DNA from: Amorphophallus konjac
Lineage: Eukaryota; Streptophyta; Magnoliopsida; Alismatales; Araceae
Assembly (NCBI GenBank): GCA_022559845.1
Contig: CM040118.1
Coordinates: 448,816,053 to 448,880,052, forward strand
DNA length: 64,000 nt
Direction: 5' to 3'
The stretch's first letter is position 1, and each line of letters begins with the position of its first letter. The position numbers were made by a program, and so were the translations under genes. Positions 10,610-21,906 of the stretch are shown in pieces. A model generated the notes under the pieces. It was not told the DNA's origin and ran no database searches. It saw nothing but the letters and a program-made list of their open reading frames with translations.

Positions 10610-12143
10610 GGCTCAAGCTCCTTACTAGGTCCCACCGTGGGGCCCTTGTAGGGTACCAGGTCTGCCACGTTGAAAGTAGGGTGTACCCCAAAACCCTCAG
10701 GTAGGTCCAGCTCATAAGCGTTACTACCTAGTCATCTTAGAATTCAAAAGGGTCCCGACCCTCGTGCCCTCAACTTGGAGGCAGGCCTCGGAAGGAGCTG
10801 CTCCGTTCTCACCATCACCGAGTCTCCCACTTGGAACTCGCAGTGGCGTCGATGAGCATCTTCTCGTCTTTTGTAAGCCTCGTTGCTCTTCCATATATCC
10901 TTGTGGATGTCATCATGCAACTCTTTGATATGCTGTGCAAAGGACTCAGCTGAGACTGACACTCTAGCATGTGGGGGAAGGGGAATAAAATCTGAGGGTT
11001 TTCTAGGCCTATAACCATGTACTACCTCAAATGGACTCTTGCCTATGGACCTATTGATGGAATCATTGTAGGCAAACTCGGCCGGAGATAAGAGGAGATC
11101 CCAATTCCCAGGGTGGTCCCCTACAAGACAACAGAGCAAGTTCCCAAGGCTTCGGTTGATGACCTTAGTCTGGCCATCTGTTTGAGGATGATAAGCAGTG
11201 GAGAATTTGAGGAGGGTTCCCATCAGATGCCAGAGGGTTTTCCAAAAGTAACTGGTGAATTTCACATCTCGATCGGACACAATGGCTTTAGGTAGTCCAT
11301 GGAGTCGGACCACCTCATCAAAGAACAATCGGGCGACCCTAGAAGCATCCGAAGTCTTGGCACATGGGATAAAGTGGGCCATCCTAGAGAACCTGTCAAC
11401 AACGACGAAGATGGAATCATGTTTGTGTAAGGTCCTAGGTAGGCCAAGGATAAAGTCCATGCTCAAATCCTCCCAAGGTCGGTCTGGGATGGGTAGGGGT
11501 GTGTAAAGCCTAGTGTTTTGTCTCACTTGCTTGGCTAAGGCACAAATGTGACATTATCCCACAATGTGGGCCACATCCTTCTTGAGACTGGGCCAATGGA
11601 ATTGCCTCTCAACTAGCTCTATGGTCTTTTGGACCCCAAAGTGACCAGCTAGGCCACCACTGTGTAACTCCCAAACTAAGAAGTCCTGAAGTGAAGTCCG
11701 GGGTGTGCATAGCCTATCTCCCTTGAAAAGATACCCCTCTTGGAGTATGAATCCCTCATGTTTCTTATGGGGTTGAGTGGAGAGGTGTTGTAGTGAGTCC
11801 CAAAGTCGGGGCAATTTGGATATTCCCCTTTGATTCTCTCAAACCCGGTGACTTCCACCTGGATAGAGGAAAGTAAGGCTACCCGCCTACTTAGCGCATC
11901 GGCGGCGTGATTCTCACTACCCATCTTGTACTTGAGGACAAAGGTATAGGCTTGAATGTATTCTACCCAACGGGCATGGTGGGCATTGAGCTTTTGTTGG
12001 GTGTTGAGGTACTTCAAGACCTCGTGGTGCGAGAAGATCACAAACTCCGTGGGTAGGAGATAGTGCCTCCAATGTCGAAGGGATTGAACCACAACATAAA
12101 GCTCTTTGTCATATGTGGAGTACCTAGTCCTAGCCTCACAATA
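10610..12143 (-). pseudogene. Chromovirus pol: RNase H end, integrase zinc, integrase core and C-terminal part
   Basis: On the minus strand the segment begins inside RNase H (TYDKELYVVVQSLRHWRHYL; ENHAADALSRR). It continues with the HHCC zinc region (GGLAGHFGVQKTIELVERQF) and the integrase core. The core has first Asp in MDFILGLP, second Asp in VSDRDVKFTS, and the Glu position replaced in DGQTKVIN (normally DGQTEVVN). This Glu-to-Lys change alone would disable integration. The C-terminal fold (PEGFGVHPTFNVADL) ends at the solo LTR. Stops at about 11552 and elsewhere mark it as dead. RT and gag are missing because the element stops near 12143. Confidence 0.85.
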
Positions 12144-12988
12144 TGTAGATAATACTTCTATCTCCCACCAGGATCAAACGGCACCCCATTTGGTAGAGAA
12201 ACCGCGGAGAAAATGGCGGATGAAGGTGGAGGTTTAACCACAGATGGAGAGAGAAAAACCAAATATTCCACAGATCTCGGGCATGTACGCGGTCGTTCGA
12301 TAGGCCGCCCAGACTAATACACGGTCCATTGCTAGACCGCCTACTGCTGTCGGTGATAAATAAATAAAATAACAAATTATCCAATTATCCACCGAATTGA
12401 CCGGCTGACCCGGCGCTGGACTCTTTAGGATAAGACGATCTAATGATAGACCACTCAATGAATGGCACGGTCCAATGCTAGGCTGTGTAAATTGTGTTGG
12501 TGATAAATCCAATAAAATAGGACAAATAGATAATTTTCTGAAAAACTCACTGGCTTAGGACTCTGGGAATTGGACGGTCTAAAACCAGGCCGTTCAATGG
12601 GAGTAAACGACAAAACTTAGACCGTGCAAAGACTTGTCGGTGGAAATTCAAAAAATCAAATAAATATCCAATAAATCGCTTTGAGCTTGTAAATGGTTCC
12701 AAATAGACCGCCCAATCACTGAACGGCCCATCGCTAGACCGCGTACATCCTGGACGTTTGAAATTAATAAAATGGGATAAACGAGCCCATTTACACCAAA
12801 AAGCAAGTGAAATCAAGGCCCATTAAGCCCGATTCCAAGAGCAGACCTAGCCAGGGAGGGAGATACTCATAGAATAAGCCCAAAGACATGCCTGGAAATA
12901 GCCCAATGAGTAATGGACAACTCGAGACATCAACAAATGATGGTAAGAGGAATGACCCAACTCATAGGCAAAAAACGTGTGTCAACAA
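12144..12988 (-). mobile_element. Tat-type LTR fragment carrying 32-bp-spaced dyads
   Basis: This non-coding segment resembles the LTR at 57100-58676. Both carry a GAGAGAAAACCAAA-like block followed by dyad units, and both end on the plus strand in a GAC(A/C)CAACTC/GACCCGACT-type block followed by GTGTCAACA (minus-strand LTR start TGTTGACAC). It is about half as long as the copy at 57 kb, so it is deleted. The left edge TGTAGATAATAC at 12144 directly abuts the broken chromovirus RNase H. No TSD was found. No gene is present. Confidence 0.55.
12286..12745. repeat. Dyad array A: four pairs of about 26-bp imperfect palindromes, about 32-bp step
   Basis: Unit starts read by eye are 12286 and 12318, 12431 and 12463, 12571 and 12604, 12690 and 12720. 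Typical units are CGGTCCATTGCTAGACCG (near 12322) and ACGGTCTAAAACCAGGCCGT (near 12574). Arms are 5-7 bp with a loop of 6-9 bp. Several units are degenerate but keep the position of the arms. Spacing within pairs is 30-33 bp. Confidence 0.7.
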
Positions 12989-14707
12989 CCTTGAAGGGAT
13001 AAAAAAGGGGGTTTAATGATTATCTGATGTTTATTGTGTTGGAGTTCTTATTGTTCTTGGTTTCATAGTTCATCGTCCGTACGAGGTTTATACTCGAGCA
13101 CGGGTATACAGATTCCATAGACACCTCATGTCTAGCACCAGCATTCATATAGCATCATCTAGAAACAAGTGTTCGTCTTCAAATTGGAATAGAGGCAAAC
13201 AGTCGAGCAAGACTTGAGAATAATTGGGCAGTATCTCCCCTTTTACTGAAGGAATCAAAAGAAGAGAAATTGAGTCTACACACGGGGAGTTCCGGAGTAA
13301 AACTCATAATTATTGAGAGGCCGAACACGGCGATCTCATGACCCAAATTGGATGTTGAAACCCTGAGGACTAGCCTGCTAAGGGTCCTAGCAATCCAGGA
13401 TCAGAACTTCGAAGCATGGGTCCCTTATGTTGTCACCCAGGTGACTTTTAATGTTCACTCTTGGGAAGGGTTTCCAGAGGGTCATACCATGACGAGGTAG
13501 ATCCCTGAAAACCCGGAGTGATCCAGAAACATTAAGAGAAGGAAAATCAGTAAATGGAGATTTCCCCGTCCCCGACAGTGGATTCACGCATATACTCGAT
13601 AAGCAACCGATATAGCAGAAGAAACATGATCTTATCCTAGGCGAGGGGAGATGCAACTCGTGCTATCAGGATCAGCAGACTTGCACTCCTGCCATGGACA
13701 GATGTCGGCAAACTAATAACCCGGTGAAAGCTTGAGAGTCCCCACCCAGAGGTAGGGAGGGTCAGAGCAAAGCAATCCCGACCAAGGGAGATGGGCTCAT
13801 GCCTACTTTTGAGAACATAGAAGGGATATGCTCAGAAGATAAGGCCCTCAAGGGCAATTTGCCAAACACGAGACGGAATGTGCACGATGGCCATCAAGGT
13901 CTGATACAAGGAAAAATTGAATAATACTACGACTGGAGTAAGAAACTCGTACACCATATTGGAGTGCGTTGATGCCCCTAAAACCCATTGGGATGGGTGA
14001 AAGGACACACAGAGGTCTCCCAGTAATATCATATTTATCTATTAAATGTTAACATAACATATATATGCTCACATATCAACATTTATCGTTCGGGAATATT
14101 CACAAACACTATTCATATAGGTTAGAATAGACGATGAAACCCATGCTGAATCCTGGGGAGGGGATTTTGCTGTCGCCCGTCGGGCGTGGCCAAGGGCCAT
14201 TCTAGCATCAGGGCTCAGAGACGGAGACTACAAGTTCCCGAACGATGAAACGATTGCAGATGTGAATGTATCCCTTGCAGGGCCTCCTCACGATCGGGGT
14301 GCAGACCTCCATTACTCAGTAAAGGAACAGACAGAGACTACTGGAAGGCGATTAGGAAGGGTAAAGATTAAAAGAACTGGTATGAGCATTCAACAGACTG
14401 GGCATCGGAATACAAGCACATAATCATAGAAGACGAAGGACACAACAACATTTATTTTATCTTCATAAGAAAATAAAATACAGGAAGGCTAAAACAAAGA
14501 GAAAGCGAAGATAGAAGAAGGAGCTCTGCCCCCCCTTGGGGCTCTTCTTCAGTAGAGACCCACCTAGCAACTTTCTCTTATCGCTTTTCCCTCTTGCTCG
14601 CTCCTTCTTTCCTTATCTGTATATCTTATCTTCTCTCTTCTTGTCTGCTCTGTGTCTTCATTTTTTTTACTTCTTGTTCTCTATCTTGTTCTTCGAAGAC
14701 AAGTGCT

Positions 14708-14717
14708 CTTTTTATAG
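14708..14717 (-). promoter_or_regulatory. Possible TATA box of an unbounded LTR
   Basis: The minus strand reads CTATAAAAAG, in sharp contrast to the GC-rich repeat upstream of it (14781-14927), and it is followed by an A/G-rich leader. There is an AATAAA about 255 bp downstream. This is consistent with U3-R organisation but unproven. Confidence 0.4.
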
Positions 14718-14780
14718 GCGGAAATAGGGCATCGCCCATGGGATGGGACAGGTGTTCCGCTACCGAATCACCGAGGAGGG

Positions 14781-14927
14781 AGGTGCCAACTCGACAAGAT
14801 GAAAGGGGCACCGCTTCAATAGAAAGGGAGGCCCCGACTAACTAGAGGACAAAGGGGGCACCGACTCATTGGAGGGAAGAGGGGCACCGACTCATTGGGA
14901 GAAGAGGAGCGCCGCCTCATTGGAGAG
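14781..14927. repeat. Tandem repeat, about 26 bp, six imperfect copies
   Basis: Unit starts are near 14781, 14806, 14828, 14854, 14881 and 14906. The best copies read GGGGCACCGACTCATTGGAG followed by a purine run. Copies diverge toward the left. The array lies 60-220 bp upstream of the minus-strand TATA-like site, where enhancer-type repeats often occur in LTR U3 regions. Confidence 0.75.
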
Positions 14928-15639
14928 CATTTTTTGTAATTTTTCCATGTTACCCCGGAACTGACCATAACTAAGGCCCGACCTCCGGTGTAGCTTAAGG
15001 TTTGATGCAGTAGCCTCGGAGAGTAGATTTCATCATTTTCGAGTCTAGATTTGCAATCCCGAGTGGTTTCCGGCACGTGCTGAACTCGTTATTGGATCAC
15101 TCGGGTTTTATCCTGATTTGGCCCTCGGCATTACGATTGGCGTTGTCAGACCCGTTCCATGCATACGCGTGGCATCCTCAATGAGTGAGTCCTTACTCAG
15201 AGTATTTTCACTTTGACCAGGCAACTTTCCAACTACTTACGGACCTTTCCGACAAAAGGTGAACCCAAGTCGGGTCACTCGGGTTTTCCGCTGACTTGGC
15301 CTTTGGCACCTTGTTTTGAAGAACCAGGGACATTTCTTCACCTTGGGAGGATTTCTTATCAGGTGGCGGACCACCAGGTACATTTCTATCTTGATCGGAC
15401 GAGGTAGGGGGCTTGTCTGGCATGACCGAGTCGATGCCGGTTTGTTGTGTTTGTTGGTTTCGGTTGGTCATTCGACCTTGCCGGTTCGTTGTATGCTTCC
15501 TCCAAACATCCCGAGATGATGAGTTGCAGAGTCCCTGATGCTCTTGTCCGGTGACTTGAGGCTTCAGCAGTCCGAGAGGACCCTTCTCTAAACCTTCTTT
15601 GGCTTATTCTTGCATGGCTGGCAATCCCCAGCTCTTACA

Positions 15640-15920
15640 GCGTGGCTGCCGTATGGCAATATGTTAGATGTCAACAAAGTCCTAAAGAGAAGGCTGCCCA
15701 CATTAGTGAGAAGCAAAGTCAACAAAAGCTGCCTCAAAGGGTTCGATCGATCAAAATTTCTGGTCGACCGATCGAACTCTGAGAAACGTGTAACTTTTCA
15801 CATTGGGAAAATCAGTCAACCGAAATCCCCATTTCGATCGACCAAACTCAGTCAGAGTTCAGTCCCTTGGTTGCTGAAGAATTTGGTCTACTGAACCAGT
15901 CTCATTGGTTGAACAAACTC
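15640..15920 (-). mobile_element. Probable distal part of the SIRE-like 3' LTR, with three long dyads
   Basis: This segment abuts the left LTR of the Tekay-like element. If that element inserted into the SIRE 3' LTR at 36108, this is the other side. Three dyads occur: 15741-15777 (GTTCGATCGATC / GGTCGACCGATCGAAC), 15815-15843 (GTCAACCGAAAT / ATTTCGATCGAC) and 15885-15914 (GGTCTACTGAACC / GGTTGAAC), about 71-74 bp apart. Similar GGTCGACCG phrases lie in the SIRE pol-env spacer at 38770-38838, which supports common origin. The flanks at 15916-15920 and 36108-36112 do not match, so the link is inference. Confidence 0.4.
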
Positions 15921-17390
15921 TGTCACGCCCCGAGCGCAAAAGGAACCCGGAGACGCGTGACGAGTTTATATCGATCATGTCAATCAGAACGTTAGTGTAT
16001 TCGACACAAAGATAGAGCGCGCAAGAGTAAAGATAACCCAATCCTTTATTTCATCAAAACCTTCAAAGTACTTCTATTACAATCCTCTTAATGAAAGTGC
16101 TAAGACTCAATAAAATGAAAAAAGTACAATGATTGACTCAAGAATGTAGAAAAGTCAAGACTAGACAACGCTTGGATAGTTGGAGTGGCTCTAATCTCAT
16201 CACTCTTGACTTTCCCCATCCGAAAGAGTTTTATCATCAGACTTACCTGAAAAATAAGGGAAAAACACTATGTGAGCGAACGCTCAATAGGAATTATATC
16301 TCAAGAGATAGCTTGCTTTAAATAATTATATGTTACATGAAATGCAATAAGCTATGCATGCTCGCAAGAAACGACAATAAAGAGATTGTATTACAAGGGG
16401 CAATTGAGTGAACTAGCATGTCTTTCAAGAACTCATGTCAATATAGCAAGATAATCAAGCACGTATAGTTATCATGTCATGTGATCATGTCATGTCAAGA
16501 ATTGGCTATTATTTCAAGCAGGTAAATAATACCATTTCCGGGTCACACAAGTCATCTCATGTCAAGTCAAGTACGAGAACTATGGAATGTCTAATCAAGC
16601 TAGTCATGCACTTCGGTACAATGCCATACCGTGATCATTACAACTGCCATGGGCACTAGTACTTTTGGGTGCTCCTCCCAGGACCAGATCGGGCCCTATA
16701 TGCGTCGGCATTGATCATGTATTGTTGACATCCACTATAGTTATAGCCAATATAGAATTTCAAAGGAATACACTTGTAGGAACTTTAAGGTAGATCTTAT
16801 GGAATGGAATCACAAGGATTGAACATGATGTGTAAGGACGCACTACGATAGTAATGGTATAACCACGATTCGCATTAAAACTAGGTGGAATCGGCTCCCT
16901 AACTGGGTGTCATTAAGAATAAGTGCTTATATAGAGATGGTCGCTCATTCTTGGACATGATAAGCTAGATAGAATTGAGGTCCACAAGTATGGCACATAA
17001 TTCATAAGAACACGAATGGCATGGTTTCCCATTACATTAATCTAGAATATTCTCATGACATCCAAATAGCATATCATGAGGGCCGATATATCATGTTTCT
17101 TTAGAATGACATGGCAATCAAGTAGTGTCATGGGTTTTGATGGTACAACCTGCTCGGCTGCCTTGAGGGAATCCAAGGCTAGCGGAGTCTTATGGAGGTC
17201 TCTATGATAAAGTCACCAATCCGAAGGAACGGAATGTCCCACGGAGGGTTCATCTATCACCGAGAAATAGTGGAGAATCGATAAAACAACGTAAAGCATG
17301 GGACTATATTCACGGAATGGAATATAGTGCCTATAGTCATAACCCATTGACAAGGGTCACAGAACCATGAAAAATCAGGAAAAGAGGAAT

Positions 17391-18000
17391 TGACGCCTTA
17401 GGTCACGTCTTCATTTTTATAATTGACGCCCTTGTCTGGGTCGTCATATCAATAACCGACGACTGTTCATTCAGTCGTTATATCCCAATACCATAACTAC
17501 TAAAAATCTATAAGCATATTCAAATTTCAGTTATTATAAGAATGACGACTTTCATAAAGGCTTCAATTCTGTAAACAGCGCCCTAGTCAGGGGCGTTATA
17601 TATCAAATTAAAGGGCAGGGTGCATGTCGTCAATTACCATATCCAGGAAATTATGTACATTTTAATTTCACTATTTATCACGAATTTGGTGCCCACGTGT
17701 AGGGCGTTCATTCAAATAACGACCTAATTAGGGTCGCTAATTCTTTGTCATATGATTTGCACCGGGCAGGTGCAATCACAGACACATGGTTTTTAGAGTA
17801 TGTCTGATCAGGAAACTGATGACATGTAAAGGTAGAGAAAAATAACAGGAATTTATGAACATGGTCATGCATTAGTTTACATGTAAGTATTCATCGTTAT
17901 TAAATTTTGAACATTGTATAATTATTAACTATCTAAATAAAAGATGACTGTTTGCACGGTCGTTGAATTAAATAACGCCCTAGCTTGGGTCGTTATTTCC
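17391..18000. repeat. Dyad array B1 in Tekay 3' LTR, downstream of the TATA box
   Basis: Unit starts are near 17391, 17424, 17457; 17543, 17577; 17687, 17717; 17945, 17973. Examples are GACGCCCTTGTCTGGGTCGT and GCGCCCTAGTCAGGGGCGTT. Arms of 6-8 bp pair across a 6-7-bp loop, and different units use different arm sequences. Steps within runs are 28-34 bp. Confidence 0.8.
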
Positions 18001-18530
18001 ATTTATGCAGTAAACAGAGAAAACTCAATCCAGAAACGAAATCTGTAACTCCTACGGACCTATATGCATGTTTTAACCTAGAAATTACAAGGTTTTGCTA
18101 AGTCTTAAGAAAACCTACCTTGGTTGTTTTGGTTGACAGACGATGAAGATGATGGAGAAGATGAACCACAACCGGTACTCTATTTTTAACAGAGAACTTG
18201 GCAGTAGAATAATAACAACAGCAGCTTTACGGCAGCTTCAAAGAAGATTGAAAACCACGATAATAGCTTGCTTCCTCTAGCAGAAGAACAGCAACGTAGT
18301 AGGAAACAGGAAGAAGAATATGATTCTTCCACGTTCTCAACAGGAAGGAGACGGCAAGAGTAGCAACGCAACATCCCCTTTTGTCCATAAAAATAGAGAA
18401 GCAGAAGATGGCTCCCCCCTTTTCACCGTATCGGCAGCAAGAGGAAGAGGAAGAAGACGAAGAAGGACTTGAGTAGCAGCAGGACGTCCTTGAATAATAG
18501 TGTCAACAGGGGGTTCGATGGTGGGGGTGG

Positions 18531-18538
18531 TATTTATA
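18531..18538 (-). promoter_or_regulatory. TATA box, Tekay 3' LTR
   Basis: The minus strand reads TATAAATA within a GC-richer context, about 430 bp inside the LTR start. The identical site occurs in the other LTR at 35682-35675. Confidence 0.65.
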
Positions 18539-18702
18539 GGAGAAGGAATCCTAATGGGTTCGAGGAGTTTGATTAGAACTAGGATTTCCTTTGTAGAATC
18601 CTGCTTAAACTGAGATAACCACCTATTGATCCCTTTCCTTAATCAATACTTACCCAGATAACATCCTTGTTCGAACCAAACACCAACGGGTTAGTTTGGA
18701 AA

Positions 18703-18857
18703 TGCTGCCTAAGGTTGGGGCATTATTTTAAAATGACGCCTCTGTACACAGTCTTCAATTTCTTTATATGACGCCTGTCAAGGGGGCGTCAATTATTGAA
18801 TTAGCGCCTGCTTGAACAGTCTTCAATTAAATGACGACCTGTCAGGAGGCGTTATTC
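18703..18857. repeat. Dyad array B2 in Tekay 3' LTR, upstream of the TATA box
   Basis: Five units start near 18703, 18734, 18769, 18802 and 18832, giving steps of 31, 35, 33 and 30 bp. The clearest unit is GACGCCTGTCAAGGGGGCGT. Some units are one-sided through mutation. The array lies 165-330 bp upstream of the TATA box on the minus strand. Confidence 0.8.
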
Positions 18858-18962
18858 ATTTTGGCCTATGTTTTAAGTATATATATGAGTTGGCTTTTAC
18901 ATTGGTTCGAGTTTTTTATCCATTTAGGATTTAATTTTTTTTATTTTATCAGAGTTGCTACA

Positions 18963-18975
18963 CCCTTCCCCACTT
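18963..18975 (-). other. Polypurine tract of the Tekay-like element
   Basis: The minus strand reads AAGTGGGGAAGGG directly before the 3' LTR start TGTAGCAACTC. This is the expected RNase H-resistant primer for plus-strand synthesis. Confidence 0.75.
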
Positions 18976-19036
18976 AGAAGAATTTGGTCCCCAAATTCAA
19001 TTACACATATTTACGGAGAGTGTAGGACTCATACCT

Positions 19037-20073
19037 CATTAGAATAAATCCGGGAATCGCTTCCTCATGGACTCCTCAGTCTTCCATGTGGCTTCGAGCT
19101 CTGAGCACTTACTCCATTGCACCTTTAGCATGGGAATTGTTCTGTTCCTTAAAGTACAAAATTTACGATCGAGGATCTTCATAGGCTTTTGTTCATATGT
19201 GAGATTCTTTTGAATCACCAGGTCTCCATGATCGATGATATGTGACAGATCGTGCACATACTTCTTCAACATGGATATGTGGAAAATATTATGAAGATCG
19301 AACAATTGAGGAGGCAAAGCGATGCGGCAAGCAACCTCTCCCACTCTTTCTAGTACCTCAAAAGGTCCGATAAACCTTGGTGTAAGCTTGCCCTTAACAC
19401 CAAATCTCCTTATTCCAAGTCCAGGTGATATTTAGAGAAATACGTGATCTCCGATTTGGAATTCGTGATCTCTTCTTCTTGTGTCAGCATAAGTCTTCTG
19501 TCTAGACTGAGCAACTTAAAGTCTCTCTCTAATCATCTGAATCTTTTCAGTGGTATCCCTTACCATGTCTGGGCCTAATAGTTATTTCTCGCCAACTTCA
19601 TCCCAGCACAAAGGTGATCGGCAACTCCTTCCGTATAAGGCGTCGAAAGGTGCCATCTGTATACTTGCCTGGTAGCTGTTGTTGTATGCAAATTCAACCA
19701 ATGGCAAGTGATCATGCCAACTTTCACCAAAATCAATGATGCAAGCTCTGAGCATATCTTCTACTACCTGATTTGCTCTCTCTGTCTGACCATCCGTCTG
19801 AGGATGAAAAGCAGTACTAAAGTTGAGTCTTGTCTCCAACGAATGTTGTAGACCCTTCCAAAAATGAGATGTGAATCGTGGGTCTCGATCAGACACGATT
19901 GAGACAGGTACTCCATGTAACCTGACTATCTCCTTAATGTATAATGCAGCAAGGACGTCAATTGACCATCGACTCTTGATTGGCAAGAAGTGTGCCGACT
20001 TGGTTAATAGGTCTATGATAACCCATATTCCATCATGTCCTCCTCTAGATTTAGACAGATCCATAATGAAGTC
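19037..20073 (-). pseudogene. Tekay pol, downstream half: integrase core and chromodomain-like end
   Basis: On the minus strand the integrase core resumes right after the copia insertion (IMDLSKSRGGHDGIWVIID). It shows VSDRDPRFTSHFW with the second Asp and HPQTDGQTERANQ with the catalytic Glu. After a degraded stretch (19345-19580) the C-terminal part reads FHISMLKKYVHD and then a chromodomain-like segment, MKILDRK...KVQWSKCSELEATWKTEE, with a terminal FPDLF. Stops at about 19580 and 19347 break it. The upstream half lies at 29560-31620. Confidence 0.9.
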
Positions 20074-21544
20074 TGTTGGGTTCTGTGTGTCCCCTTGTTG
20101 TCTTTGACAATGGTTTTGATGATTCTAATATATTGTGTGTTTTATGCTTAATGGCATTTCGATGACAAACAACTCAAACAAACTAACACGATGATCTTTT
20201 ACTTTGCAGGATTGGAATCAAATGATGAATATCATTTTGGGAGTCAAATGGCTGATGGACAAGCTTCTTGCTATCCACAACTGATTTCTATTTTACATGC
20301 CTCTCATGGATATTGATGTATTTGGTTTGAATAAGTTTCATGCATAGCAAATACAATGGTCTTTGAGTGAAAGACATTCTTATGGTGCTTGATAGATAGC
20401 ATATTGCATTTGATAATTGGATGAGGAAATCATGTTCCTAAGTAGATTTTTCACATGTGTTTCATATGACTTTACCATGGTTCAAACATGTATACTCCTC
20501 TTGAGAATGAGTTAAGTTCAAACTGGGTTTGATTATGCTTAGATTGGAAATGATTCATTGCTTATTCTCTTAATTGAGTCAAGTTGCTTTTGAGGAGTTA
20601 ATGTTTTCAAAGTTCTTTATGCATGTCTTGAGGAGGTGTTAAAGATGAAAATGTGTTCAAAGTATTTATGTGCCTCATGCTTATGCTGTCATTTTCATAT
20701 TTCATGTCATTTGGGTTTTGGTCGCAAAACTAGCTCATTATACTAATGCATGACTCAAATATTTTGATCTCGATCTAACCATGTGTTTATTCATTGTTTC
20801 AGGTTAAAATATCATGGTTGATCATCATGGGACTTTGGTAACATCTAAACATCTATTTTCCCATGTTTTAACTGAGGTTTTTGAAGTGGCTTCTAGATGA
20901 ACATGCTTTCTCTAAATCTTGTGTAAACAAGTTCGTTTGATGCATGCATTTGTTGAAAACATGTATGATTTGTTGTTTCAAGCTTTGGCAAAAGATTTGG
21001 ATTGATTTCATGGAGATATCTTTTTGTTTGATTTGAACTACCTTTATAACTCATGTTGACTCATGCGTGCTGTGCATGAGTTTTTACATATTGACTCATG
21101 CGTGTTGTGCATGAGTTTTTGGAGCCTTCAGGTGGATCATATTCATAGTGTTTTGATTGGGGTCAAAATCCCATTTTTATGCACTGGACTTATATTGACT
21201 GCACTTCAAGTGGGAAGTTTGCTCTCATTGTAAAAATGGTGTGTTTAATGCTCACATTTGTTGAACGAGATCTAAAAATGCTAACATCTTGTTTTCAATG
21301 CATATTCATTTATTTTACATGTTGAATGAGGAGGAATGATTGTTGGTTGGACACAAATTGATTTCATTCGGGTTTAGAATGAATTCTTTTGCAAATTCAT
21401 CATGATGTTTTAGTTACATGCAAACTAGTTTATTTAACTTGCTTTTGATCATTTAATTTCATGTTGAATGGTTGAATTCATTGGGTTGCATGTTTAGAAC
21501 TTTATATGACCTTTTGGAATCACTTTTTGATGTTTGGAGTTGAT

Positions 21545-21730
21545 TGGGTCGACCCCCCACACTGGATGGGTCGTCCCCTGGGCAGAACAGGGCACTTTCA
21601 GCACTCTGGCTGAAAGTGGGTCGACCCCCCTTCAGAAGTGGGTCGACCCCCCTATGACAAAACCTGCCAGACAGCATTCTGTCTGGCAGGTGGGTCGACC
21701 CCCCTCCAAAGTGGGTCCACCCCCCCTGTT
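21545..21730. repeat. Hairpin and GGGTCGACCCCC cluster upstream of the LTR TATA box
   Basis: GGGTCGACCCCC-type words recur at 21546, 21568 (variant), 21618, 21639 and 21691, with a TCCACC variant at about 21712. Between them are two strong hairpins: 21593-21618 (arms CACTTTCAG/CTGAAAGTG, 8-bp loop) and 21663-21690 (arms CCTGCCAGACAG/CTGTCTGGCAGG, 4-bp loop). The cluster lies about 170-350 bp upstream of the TATA box. It is repeated in the other LTR at 28218-28403. Confidence 0.8.
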
Positions 21731-21897
21731 CGCAGCACCGTGCGGGATTTTCGTAAGTCACCGTAACCCGACCAAATCACATCCAAATGGGCTGAAAATT
21801 TACACACTTGCCCTTGGGTTAGTAATGAACATATTAGGGTGGGTTTGCTAGGGTTTTGCAAGGGTATTGTGGTCTTTTGCACAACTCATCCCTCTTG

Positions 21898-21906
21898 TAT
21901 ATATAA
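21898..21906 (+). promoter_or_regulatory. TATA box, nested copia 5' LTR
   Basis: TATATATAA lies between a GC-mixed U3 and a purine-rich leader (GGAGAGAAAGAAGAGAGC) that begins about 60 bp later. It is conserved at 28571-28579 in the 3' LTR. Confidence 0.65.

Larger units (their letters stand above)
12989..15640. other. Repeat-derived DNA without a recognisable gene; LTR-like signals on the minus strand
   Basis: No convincing coding frame is present. Minus-strand signals resemble an LTR: a TATAAAAAG box at 14717-14708, a downstream Lys/Arg-codon-like purine leader (pyrimidine tract on plus, 14560-14700), and an AATAAA at 14456-14451. A 26-bp tandem repeat lies upstream of the box. A related pair of segments sharing TCACTCGGGTTTT occurs at 15094-15131 and 15272-15309. 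The region 13000-14450 is unremarkable, with no motif I can name. LTR boundaries were not found. Confidence 0.4.
15921..18962 (-). repeat. 3' LTR of the Tekay-like element
   Basis: The segment is 3042 bp, bounded by TGTCACGCC and TTGCTACA on the plus strand, with the PPT immediately right. It matches 33062-36107 along its length. A minus-strand TATAAATA box lies at 18538-18531. Dyad units occur on both sides of it (17391-18000 and 18703-18857). No gene is present; short open stretches are chance. Confidence 0.92.
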
